Assembly (NCBI GenBank): GCA_019348515.1
Contig: JAHWJF010000315.1
Coordinates: forward strand, 1 to 5,108
DNA from: Chloroflexota bacterium
GTDB lineage: Bacteria; Chloroflexota; Chloroflexia; Thermomicrobiales; UBA6265
DNA length: 5,108 nucleotides
Direction of reading: 5' to 3'
A model generated the notes under the pieces. That model made no database searches. It was not told the DNA's origin and was given only the letters and a program-made list of their open reading frames with translations. Both the position numbers and the translations under genes were made by a program. Within the stretch, counting starts at the first letter, position 1. The number at the start of each line of letters is the position of its first letter. Positions 1 to 4,940 of the stretch are shown piece after piece.

Positions 1-214
1 ACGGATGCGGTAGGTCTGGCCGACAGGCAGGTTGGTGAAGAGCACCTGACCGTGACCGTTGGAGCAGCGCGTGCGTTACCCGAACGGATGCCCCCGCAGG
101 CACGATCGGATCATTGCACACGCAGTACCCCAGCCTGGCGTTGCCATCGTCGGATGAGACCGCTAGGGTGAGGATGGCCACCAGGATCGTCGGTGGTCCT
201 GTTTCCCCATTCAA
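1..214 (-). pseudogene. Possible frameshifted remnant of a secreted beta-sandwich (SpaA/Cna-B-like) protein, partial at left edge
   Basis: Two minus-strand frames each hold protein-like sequence that would join into one product. Positions 1-75 read GQVLFTNLPVGQTYRIR, which resembles the GxxxFxNLPxGxTYxI signature of prealbumin/Cna-B-like domains of surface proteins. That frame is closed upstream by a stop at 76-78. A second frame, open from about 214 downward, reads LTLAVSSDDGNARLGYC and then VCNDPIVPAGASVRVT before becoming unconvincing near 77. A one-base shift around 70-77 would fuse them. The only starts in this frame are weak (a TTG at 214 with a badly placed Shine-Dalgarno). It is divergent from the plus-strand gene that follows. 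It could be a true pseudogene, a sequencing error, or chance reading frames; the small visible length keeps confidence low. Confidence 0.27.
141..169 (+). promoter_or_regulatory. Candidate sigma-70-type promoter for the 233-553 gene
   Basis: TTGCCA at 141-146 (5 of 6 to the -35 consensus) is followed after exactly 17 bases by TAGGGT at 164-169, which keeps the key T, A and final T of the -10 box. It would give a leader of roughly 55-60 bases before the start codon at 233. It is inferred from spacing and consensus only. Confidence 0.35.
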
Positions 215-232
215 TCTCCTCAGGAGGGCTCC

Positions 233-553
233 ATGACTCACTCCGCGTTTGATGCCTTCACCCGGCGCACCGCAGGCATCTCCCGCCGTCGCTCGCTGAT
301 GACGCTGGGCGGAGCCGGTTTAGCGGCCGCCCTCGGTGGCCCGTTGGGGACTGAGGCCAAGAAGAACAAGAATAAGAACGCCAAGAAGAAAGCCAAGAAG
401 CAGGCCAAGAAGAAATGCCAGCAGCAAGTGCCGCAGTGTGAAACCGCGCTCGCCCAAGCGCAGGCCCTGGATGGGTTCTATTGTTGCCAGTTCCTCTCCA
501 CCTGCGATGCGGCAGGGTTCATCCAGTGTCTTGCCAATGTGTCTACCAACTAG
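233..553 (+). CDS. Tat-exported lysine-tract six-cysteine miniprotein (knottin-like spacing)
   Basis: Protein of 106 residues with no recognised enzymatic domain. The start is fixed by AGGAGG at 222-227, five bases before the ATG. Residues 1-17 carry an FDAFTRR stretch. Residues 18-24 (RRRSLMT) form a twin-arginine motif, followed by a glycine/alanine/leucine core to about 37 and a likely cleavage after TEA at 42. The mature part would start directly with a tract (43-61) in which 12 of 19 residues are lysine. The last 45 residues hold six cysteines at 62, 69, 84, 85, 91 and 99, a C-C-CC-C-C order typical of inhibitor cystine knots. The first four Cys have the same spacing as in the protein at 2180-2527. 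Export by Tat is inferred; function is unknown. Binding to anionic polymers or surfaces through the lysine tract is a speculation. It stands alone on the plus strand, with a hairpin right after it. Confidence 0.85.
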   Translation: MTHSAFDAFTRRTAGISRRRSLMTLGGAGLAAALGGPLGTEAKKNKNKNAKKKAKKQAKKKCQQQVPQCETALAQAQALDGFYCCQFLSTCDAAGFIQCLANVSTN

Positions 554-575
554 CGGGATTACCTGCCTGAGCAGG

Positions 576-599
576 GGCCCTGGGCTTCGGCTCGGGGCC
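576..599 (+). terminator. Hairpin terminator with UUCG tetraloop after the 233-553 gene
   Basis: Arms 576-585 and 590-599 pair over 10 base pairs (two G-U wobbles) and close a TTCG loop flanked by C and G, the very stable cUUCGg tetraloop form. It starts 22 bases after the stop codon. No T run follows, so it may act as a GC-rich stem terminator or a 3'-end stabiliser. Confidence 0.6.
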
Positions 600-782
600 G
601 CTCCACGTGGCACCGCTCTCGCGTCAGGGCGGCTGCTTGGGGTTGGCACCAGCCGTTCACGTGGAATCTCCTCGCGACCCTACCCCGCGGGGGCGGCACC
701 ATGCCCGGCATTGTGATCGAGGCGTAGATTGTTGCCCATGAGGGTAGCGACTAGTCGCCGCATCGTTCGGCAGGGCGCTCAC

Positions 783-819
783 CACGAGAGGAGGGCCAGG
801 AGCAATCCTAGCCCTCGTG
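783..819 (-). terminator. Hairpin terminator after the tandem cupin-like gene
   Basis: Arms GGGCCAGGA (793-801) and TCCTAGCCC (806-814) form a 9-bp stem (one wobble) around a 4-base loop. CACGA (783-787) with TCGTG (815-819) extends the structure around an asymmetric bulge. It lies 10 bases beyond the stop codon at 829. There is no T run on the downstream side. Confidence 0.55.
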
Positions 820-828
820 TGCAATCCG

Positions 829-1761
829 TTACGGCTCCGGCGTGGCCGCCGTCTCCCCAAGCGGCTCGATAATGGCGATCAGCGCCACAACTTCCGTGTT
901 CCCGACCACCTCCCCGCCCGTGACACTGCCGGCTGGGATGAAGAAGGCATCGCCCGCGCTCACCGTCACCTCCTGGCCCGGACTGACCATCGAGATGATC
1001 GGTTCGGTCCCTGGTGTCCCCAGCTCGGCCACCCCGCGCACGACCTGGACCGCTGGTCCCCCGGTGGTCCGGAGGGTGAGGCTTCCGGCCTCGACGTGGT
1101 CCACTTCCACCCCGACTCGGGCGTCCTGTGGGAAGGTGACGCCTGGGGCAATGGTGGTACGCACGATATCGATCTTGGCGGGACCGGGCGGCAGTTGCTC
1201 GACCGCCCCGAAGGCGAGTGGTTCGAAGGTTATCCCCGCCGGCGCCTCCTCTCTGGCAGCGGGCGTCGCCTCGGTCGCCGCGTCTTCGGATGGTTCGATG
1301 TACACAATCAGGGCCACAACTGGCTCGGGGCCGGCGTTGCGCACCTCGCCGGTCGCGAAGGGCGGCAAAACCACCGACTCACCCGGCCCGACGGTAAACG
1401 CTACCCCGGCCGTGGTGGCTTCGGGGGGCGCCAGCACGCCAGCAAACACCATGCGCGACACCGGCACCGCGGTCGTGATGGTGAAGGTGAAGGTCCCGGA
1501 CTCGACCGCGATGAGGGCCACCCACGGCTCCGGGTCGATGTCGATGCCCGATCCCGGAGCGAAGCCCATCCGGCCGAAGCCGATCTCCGCGGGCCCCGGC
1601 GGGAGCTGCTCGACCACACCCAGCGCCAGAATCGCAAACGGGATGCCCGAGGGCATCCCCGCCTCGGCGACGGGGCTGGCCTCCTGGGCTACGGCGCCGG
1701 CACCCGTGGGGAGCGCGACGGCAAGGGCCAGAATTGAGACAAGGGCAACGAGACGGCGCAT
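829..1761 (-). CDS. Exported protein with two tandem cupin-like domains
   Basis: Protein of 310 residues. The ATG at 1761 is preferred over an in-frame ATG at 1782 because AAGGAG lies nine bases before it and the product then starts with MRRL and a classical Sec signal. The hydrophobic core is about residues 4-22, with cleavage near AVA|Q at 26. Two homologous halves follow. Residues 45-155 and 182-299 each contain L-G-V/A-VEQLPPGPA, then an IAPG/FAPG turn, a VExGxxTx strand, a (V/P)GPGE or SPGQE turn, and a closing VVALIxxIEP strand. This order fits the cupin (RmlC-like) beta-barrel. The usual metal ligands (HxH, Glu, later His) are not present: the first half lacks histidine and the second has only DHVEAG, so enzymatic metal chemistry is unlikely and a binding or structural role is inferred. 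The linker (about 156-175) and tail are rich in Ala, Thr, Pro and Glu. A paralogue is encoded at 4349-4849. Specific ligand unknown. Confidence 0.87.
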   Translation of the reverse strand: MRRLVALVSILALAVALPTGAGAVAQEASPVAEAGMPSGIPFAILALGVVEQLPPGPAEIGFGRMGFAPGSGIDIDPEPWVALIAVESGTFTFTITTAVPVSRMVFAGVLAPPEATTAGVAFTVGPGESVVLPPFATGEVRNAGPEPVVALIVYIEPSEDAATEATPAAREEAPAGITFEPLAFGAVEQLPPGPAKIDIVRTTIAPGVTFPQDARVGVEVDHVEAGSLTLRTTGGPAVQVVRGVAELGTPGTEPIISMVSPGQEVTVSAGDAFFIPAGSVTGGEVVGNTEVVALIAIIEPLGETAATPEP

Positions 1762-2105
1762 GGTGTGGGTCTCCTTCGTCATGATGACCGGGTGCCCGCC
1801 TCGGTGGCGAGCGTGCGTCTCATAGCGAAACCGAGCGGGCTCCGGAGACCCTGTCGTACGGTGCGAGCGAGGCGCCGAGGCCGCAGCAATGTGCGTGCAC
1901 GGGCGCCGCGTAGCAGACCCGCGAGGCAGGGAGCATCACCACCCAACTCGCATGGTCGACGTCCCAGGAGCAGGAGCCGCGCCACCTCGCGATCGCTCGA
2001 CGAAGGGCATCTTTAGAGCTTAGAGCGCGACCTTCCATTGTGGGATCGACGCCTGCCTGGACCGTTCTTGTGCGCCCTGCAGAAGGGTTGCGACACGGCG
2101 CACCG
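1762..2105. other. Intergenic stretch without a convincing gene
   Basis: This is the 5' side of the tandem cupin-like gene and the 3' side of the gene ending at 2180. Open frames here lack Shine-Dalgarno sequences and recognisable protein features. I see no clear -35/-10 pair for the cupin-like gene; a TATGAG on the minus strand about 60 bases before its start has no matching -35. Confidence 0.5.
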
Positions 2106-2136
2106 TGCGAGGGCGGGATGATCTCCCACCCTCGCA
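2106..2136 (-). terminator. Hairpin terminator after the 2180-2527 gene
   Basis: TGCGAGGG (2106-2113) pairs perfectly with CCCTCGCA (2129-2136). Inside, GGGA (2115-2118) pairs with TCCC (2124-2127) around a 5-base loop, with a single C/A mismatch between the stems. It lies 43 bases past the stop codon. No T run is present on either side. Confidence 0.55.
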
Positions 2137-2179
2137 GCTCCATGCGACGAGGTCGCCGTGCTCCTCCCGACGCGATCGC

Positions 2180-2527
2180 TTAGACGCGCGGCTGGCAGGT
2201 CCAGCTGCTGGAGCCGTTGCTGGTGATGTAGACGCACTCGTAGCCGTGGCAGCAGTACGGCGCGCTGTACGTGCCGGTGTCGGCGTCATAGGCGCCACAG
2301 CCGTCCCCCTGCTTCCCACACTGCTGCTGGTTCTTCTTGCGGTTCTTCCGGCGGTTCTTTTTGCGGTTCTTCCGGCGGCGCCGCCCGGCCGAAGCATCCT
2401 CCATCTGCAGCAGCACGCCACCGGCGGTGATGCCGGTCGCACCGGCCACCAGACCCCGCAGCGCCTCGCGCCGGGTCAGGCCGCTCCCGAAGAGTCGAGC
2501 GATCGCATCGAACTTGGTGCTGTCCAT
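2180..2527 (-). CDS. Tat-exported Arg/Lys-tract six-cysteine miniprotein (knottin-like spacing)
   Basis: Protein of 115 residues, no named family recognised. The ATG at 2527 is chosen because AGAAGGAGA sits about nine bases upstream and the protein then begins MDSTKFDAIAR, matching the N-termini of its two relatives in the window. A longer in-frame version would add 26 residues without a signal feature. A Tat motif TRREALRGL (18-26) precedes a Gly/Ala/Val core to about 40, with likely cleavage after ASA at 47. Residues 49-66 are a basic tract with 14 Arg/Lys in 18, and Asn at every fourth position (54, 58, 62, 66). Cysteines at 70, 77, 92, 93, 98 and 111 give C-x6-C-x14-CC-x4-C-x12-C; the first three gaps equal those of the 233-553 protein. 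Disulfide folding outside the cytoplasm is inferred. Function unknown: a secreted adhesive, toxin-like or inhibitor peptide are possibilities with no direct evidence. Confidence 0.86.
   Translation of the reverse strand: MDSTKFDAIARLFGSGLTRREALRGLVAGATGITAGGVLLQMEDASAGRRRRKNRKKNRRKNRKKNQQQCGKQGDGCGAYDADTGTYSAPYCCHGYECVYITSNGSSSWTCQPRV
2337..2378 (-). repeat. In-frame tandem repeat coding for the basic tract
   Basis: An 18-base unit TTGCGGTTCTTCCGGCGG occurs at 2337-2354 and again at 2361-2378, a period of 24 bases or eight codons. On the coding strand it yields repeated RRKNRKKN blocks, so the basic tract probably grew by slippage or unequal exchange without breaking the frame. Confidence 0.8.
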
Positions 2528-2630
2528 CTGCGCTTTCTCCTTCTGCCGCTCGCTAGCGGTGGTCTCCGTTGCGCTACCCCTACGCACGTCTGGGGCTGAC
2601 TCCACTCTAACAGCCGCGACAGCGCACGGC

Positions 2631-2670
2631 TGTCAAATCGGGAACAGCTGGCCTGTCAAACAGGGAACAG
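2631..2670 (-). promoter_or_regulatory. Tandem CAAnnnGGGAAC motif pair upstream of the 2180-2527 gene
   Basis: TGTCAAATCGGGAACAG (2631-2647) and TGTCAAACAGGGAACAG (2654-2670) are direct repeats offset by exactly 23 bases. On the coding strand each ends in TTGACA, a perfect -35 hexamer facing the gene, about 104 bases before the start codon, but no good -10 box is seen 16-18 bases beyond. A 7-bp inverted repeat (ACAGCCG 2610-2616, CGGCTGT 2627-2633) overlaps the proximal copy. The same pair recurs at 3462-3501. It may be an operator/promoter element; terminal transposase-binding repeats of an IS21- or IS481-like element are the main alternative. Confidence 0.5.
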
Positions 2671-2810
2671 GGCACGCTGAGACCCGGGTCATGCCCGGTC
2701 GATGAGGTCGAGCCTCAAGTGAGACAGGACCGGCATGTGGAGGCAACGGCATGAGGGGTGCATGGGGGGCGACACAGCCGGGTGAGGCTGGGGCAACCGA
2801 AGAGACAGGT

Positions 2811-2854
2811 CATCACCCCGGAGCCGCCTGTGACAGCGATACTCCGGGGTGATG
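2811..2854 (-). terminator. 13-bp perfect stem-loop after the 2950-3378 gene
   Basis: CATCACCCCGGAG (2811-2823) and CTCCGGGGTGATG (2842-2854) are perfect inverted repeats with an 18-base loop. The structure lies about 95 bases downstream of the stop codon. The minus-strand continuation (ACCTGTCTCTTC) is only mildly T-rich. A terminator is the likely role; a protein-binding palindrome is possible. Confidence 0.55.
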
Positions 2855-2949
2855 CCATGGACGCGCCCGCTGCAATTCAAGCGCCTGCCCGTCGTATCGG
2901 ATTGGGTGACGTTGTCGCATCCCTCGCGCCGAGGCGGACCATGCCGGTG

Positions 2950-3378
2950 CTAGAAGGCGCAGGTGCCTGTCGCTTGGTTACAGGTCGCGCCGGCCGGGCA
3001 GCAGACCTGGCCGCAGACCAACTCCGGCCGGCAGAAGCAGTGGCGGGTGCCGTTGACGCTGGCACAGACCTCGTTGGCCCGGCAGTCGCTATCGAGGCAG
3101 CAGGTGCCGTTGCTGCGGTCACACTGGATCCCTTCCGTCGGCTCCTCCGTGTTCCCGCCGGTGTCCTGCTGGTTCCCGCCGGTGCCCGTCCCGCCGTTCC
3201 GATTCTTCTTGCCCCGCTTGTTCCGGCGCCGCTTCTTGCGGGCGTCGGTTTCGTCGGCACCGAGCAGGGCGAATCCCCCGAGACTGAGGGTGGCCGTCCC
3301 CAGGAGACGCAGCGCCCCCCGCCGGCTGCGGCTCTGGCCGAGGGTCGTCGTCAGCTGATCAAACCGCGTGCGCTCCAT
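2950..3378 (-). CDS. Tat-exported basic-tract protein with a 12-cysteine domain
   Basis: Protein of 142 residues. The ATG at 3378 has AAGGAG six bases upstream and gives MERTRFDQL, aligned with the FD-containing N-termini of the two six-cysteine relatives; an in-frame ATG at 3417 would add 13 residues without such support. SRRGALRLL (18-26) is a Tat motif, followed by a hydrophobic stretch to about 40 and likely cleavage after TDA at 46. A basic tract (47-60, 11 of 14 Arg/Lys) and a Gly/Thr/Asn/Gln linker (61-82) lead to a C-terminal domain with cysteines at 86, 93, 94, 99, 105, 114, 116, 122, 126, 127, 133 and 140. Two CC pairs and the modules CCLDSDC and CCPAGATC suggest two disulfide-rich subdomains, reminiscent of short Cys-rich repeats in extracellular bacterial and eukaryotic proteins. 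No catalytic motif is visible. It sits behind its own motif pair and hairpin; function unknown. Confidence 0.87.
   Translation of the reverse strand: MERTRFDQLTTTLGQSRSRRGALRLLGTATLSLGGFALLGADETDARKKRRRNKRGKKNRNGGTGTGGNQQDTGGNTEEPTEGIQCDRSNGTCCLDSDCRANEVCASVNGTRHCFCRPELVCGQVCCPAGATCNQATGTCAF
3151..3184 (-). repeat. In-frame direct repeat in the linker of the 12-cysteine protein
   Basis: GTTCCCGCCGGTG occurs at 3151-3163 and 3172-3184, a period of 21 bases or seven codons, giving the paired linker units TGGNQQD and TGGNTEE. It indicates expansion of the flexible linker by an in-frame duplication. Confidence 0.7.
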
Positions 3379-3461
3379 GACCGTCTCCTTCTCGCTCGCC
3401 TGCCTCGTCTGGGCCATCCCCGTCCGTGGCTATCAGCTTAGGGGACGGGCCCGGGGTGGAC

Positions 3462-3501
3462 GGCCAAGACGGGAACCGGACGCGTGTCAATCCGGGAACA
3501 G
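3462..3501 (-). promoter_or_regulatory. Second tandem CAAnnnGGGAAC motif pair, upstream of the 2950-3378 gene
   Basis: A full copy TGTCAATCCGGGAACAG lies at 3485-3501 and a degenerate copy GGCCAAGACGGGAACCG at 3462-3478, again offset by exactly 23 bases and in the same orientation relative to the gene as the pair at 2631-2670. The proximal edge is about 85 bases before the start codon. On the coding strand the distal copy ends in TTGACA. No clear -10 box is seen. It is either a shared control element or remains of mobile-element ends. Confidence 0.45.
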
Positions 3502-3570
3502 TGAGGTCGGGGTCGTTGCTGTCGTCTCGAACCGGTCCGCAGGGTGCCGGGCGGCTGGCGCGGCCGGTTC

Positions 3571-3759
3571 GCAGTGCGCGCCAGGTGTTCGAAAAGCGGC
3601 CGGCGGCGTTCCCAATACTCGGCCACGGCCGCCGGGTCCATCCACATGTTGTCGGCTTCGGCCACTCCCGCGCGGCGTTCGAGGTCGGCGATGGCACGCT
3701 CGAACACCTCGTAGACGGCTCGAGCATCCTCCACCGTGCCGGCGCGGCCGGAGACTCAA
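3571..3759 (-). pseudogene. 5' fragment of a GNAT-family N-acetyltransferase gene
   Basis: The minus-strand frame from a GTG at 3734 reads VEDARAVYEVFERAI, then ADLERRAG, then EADNMWMDPAAVAEYWERR and PLFEHLART. This is the N-terminal strand/helix region typical of GNAT acetyltransferases, which transfer acetyl from acetyl-CoA. Resemblance ends near 3571. The acetyl-CoA binding motif (Q/RxxGxG/A) and the rest of the fold are missing, and the frame continues as low-quality sequence to 3438. The 5' end is also damaged: the expected first strand appears in another frame (LSLRPR from a TTG at 3759), and an in-frame stop at 3756-3758 precedes the GTG, consistent with a one-base shift near 3741-3755. 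A decayed or truncated gene is inferred; family assignment is fairly sure, substrate unknown. Confidence 0.6.
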
Positions 3760-3826
3760 TCGGGGCACGACCCACAATAGACCTCATCAATTCGAGAGAT
3801 TGGCGGTTCTTCCTATAATTACTCAG

Positions 3827-3847
3827 CGTGCTCTGAAAAAGAGCGCG
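3827..3847. other. AT-rich island with an 8-bp hairpin
   Basis: CGTGCTCT (3827-3834) pairs with AGAGCGCG (3840-3847) around a GAAAA loop. The surrounding 3790-3870 is markedly AT-richer than the rest of the window and includes CCTATAATTACT. On the minus strand TTTTCA, 16 bases, TATAGG could be the former promoter of the broken acetyltransferase gene. A terminator is the alternative. Confidence 0.3.
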
Positions 3848-3854
3848 ACTCCTA

Positions 3855-3927
3855 AGCTTGCGATTTAACCCCGGCGCGGTGCTTGCGCCAAAGGTCTCAG
3901 GTCCCATTACGAGCGAACGCGGCTCGC
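3855..3927 (-). repeat. Left copy of a 73-bp imperfect inverted repeat
   Basis: The reverse complement of this segment aligns without gaps to 5036-5108. By hand count 54 of 73 bases match. The best block, CGCCGGGGTTAAATC followed by G or A and CAAGCT, is 21 of 22 identical. The two copies face each other around the cupin-like gene at 4349-4849. Inward of 3927 the similarity fades. Confidence 0.6.
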
Positions 3928-4337
3928 TTCGGGTTTCGCTCTCGATCCGCAGAGGGTTTTGGCACGCTCACGGCCAGTGGTGTAGCGCGCCAACGCGCTA
4001 AAACCTCGGTTCTCCTCGGCATCGAGGGCGAGACAGGCTCGGCACCGCAGGTAGTTGGCGCTCCAGAGTGGCCCTCGCACCGCGTTCGTCCTGCCACCAT
4101 GGAAGATGAGCGGCCATGGCGATGGCGTCCATCCGGGGGATCCCAACCGGTTTTAGGGCCGTGGCGCATCTGGCCCGAAGACCCGACGCAGCATCGGGCT
4201 GGTGAACTCTGGTGCCAGGCAATCCATGGAGATCTCGTCCCACCAGTGGCCGCCCATCCAATGGCTCTGGCGCCGGCGGCCGACGACTGCCCGGACAGTT
4301 CGCGCCTCAGCGAGCGCTTGGTCTGCGCCTCCTCGTC
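3907..4337 (-). other. Poorly coding stretch with possible minus-strand gene debris
   Basis: No complete gene with a ribosome binding site is supported here. Three minus-strand pieces look protein-like but lie in different frames: YGDEEAQTKRSLRRELS (about 4290-4343), GGHWWDEISMDCLAPEF and then LRRVFGPDAPRP up to a stop at 4153, and LRCRACLALDAEENRGF and then ARYTTGRERAKT up to a stop at 3907. They could be remnants of one or two frameshifted genes or chance high-GC frames. I do not recognise a family. Confidence 0.25.
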
Positions 4338-4355
4338 GCCGTACCTGGCTACGGC
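4338..4355 (-). terminator. Weak hairpin overlapping the stop of the single cupin-like gene
   Basis: GCCGTA (4338-4343) and TACGGC (4350-4355) form a 6-bp stem around a 6-base loop and include the TAG stop codon. It is weaker than the other hairpins and has no T run, so a terminator role is uncertain. Confidence 0.25.
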
Positions 4356-4849
4356 GTCGGCGTCGCGGCGGTGCTCACGACGGCCAGGTTGGCGGCCAAG
4401 ACGATGGCGGCCGTCGTCCCATCGTTCCGGATTTCGCCGCGCGTGAACGCCGGGAAGAGGGCGGCGTCTCCGGTACGCATCACCGTCGGCGGGGGAGCGG
4501 GTGTGCCCTGCCCGACCTGCCGGGCCACCGTCACCGGTGGCTCGACGCGGACGGTCAGCTCGCCAGCCGTGACATAGACCAAGTCTGCTGTCGGATCGGT
4601 CGGGTCAAAGGGGACAACCGCGCCCGGAGCAAGGATGCTGCGCCCCAAGGAGAGGAAGGCCGTGCCGGGCGTCAGGACCTCTAGGGTGCTCGAGGCCAAC
4701 GTCCCACCCGTCACACCGGGGAGGGGGCCTGCCACCGGCGAGGCAACTGGGGTCCCTCCCTGCGCGCGCACGGGGGGCGAACCACCCGGCTTCGCTAGGC
4801 CCGTCAGGATCAACGCCGTGACTACCACGCCGATCACACTCCAGCGCAT
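4349..4849 (-). CDS. Exported single-domain cupin-like protein
   Basis: Protein of 166 residues. The ATG at 4849 is chosen because AAGGAG lies six bases upstream and the product starts MRWSVIGVVVTALILTGLA, a Sec signal sequence with cleavage near VRAQ (28-30). A longer in-frame start at 4927 adds a non-signal N-terminus. Residues 30-45 (GGTPVASPVAG) form a Pro/Ser/Ala spacer seen in many exported Thermomicrobia-type proteins. The body (about 52-158) reads as one cupin-like barrel: GRSILAPGAVVPF, then VYVTAGELTVRVE, then a turn RTGDAALFPAFTRGEIRN and a final hydrophobic strand. PAFTRGEIRNDG matches PPFATGEVRNAG of the tandem protein at 829-1761, and both end in ATPxP, so they are paralogues. 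The canonical histidine metal ligands are absent. A binding role outside the membrane is inferred; ligand unknown. It lies alone between the arms of the 73-bp inverted repeat. Confidence 0.83.
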   Translation of the reverse strand: MRWSVIGVVVTALILTGLAKPGGSPPVRAQGGTPVASPVAGPLPGVTGGTLASSTLEVLTPGTAFLSLGRSILAPGAVVPFDPTDPTADLVYVTAGELTVRVEPPVTVARQVGQGTPAPPPTVMRTGDAALFPAFTRGEIRNDGTTAAIVLAANLAVVSTAATPTP

Positions 4850-4940
4850 GAGCGGCTCCTTTCTCCCCATCCATTCTGGCATCTGCACCGTGACCGCTCG
4901 GCCACCATCGGGGGAGCGCAAGATCAATGCCGTGACCGAG

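Larger units (their letters stand above)
2528..2949. other. Intergenic stretch holding regulatory-like repeats, no convincing gene
   Basis: Apart from the motif pair at 2631-2670 and the hairpin at 2811-2854, nothing coding is supported. Positions 2680-2800 contain only a short cysteine-containing minus-strand reading frame with no ribosome binding site. Confidence 0.45.

Noticed and set aside
196..214. A third copy of the CAAnnnGGGAAC motif upstream of the first miniprotein gene
   Set aside because: CTGTTTCCCCATTCAATC is similar but carries mismatches in both half-motifs, is single, and is only about 19 bases from the start codon, unlike the paired copies.
817..1825. Two long plus-strand open frames opposite the tandem cupin-like gene
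   Set aside because: They are antisense shadows in GC-rich DNA. The minus strand has the Shine-Dalgarno, signal peptide and duplicated domain, while the plus frames are low-complexity and lack ribosome binding sites.
2105..3441. Long plus-strand frames over the two minus-strand Cys-rich genes
   Set aside because: Their sequence is the antisense of the basic tract and Cys domains (runs such as FFRRFFLRFFRR), with no ribosome binding site or recognisable motif.
3359..3907. A 182-residue minus-strand frame covering the acetyltransferase remnant
   Set aside because: It reads the GNAT region in a different frame and gives a Pro/Arg/Ser-rich product without family resemblance; the GNAT frame is the meaningful one.
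3855..3930. Integron attC site, because GTTAAAT fits the GTTRRRY core
   Set aside because: No matching RYYYAAC partner or attC-type imperfect palindrome lies at the right distance in either repeat copy, and no integrase is present.
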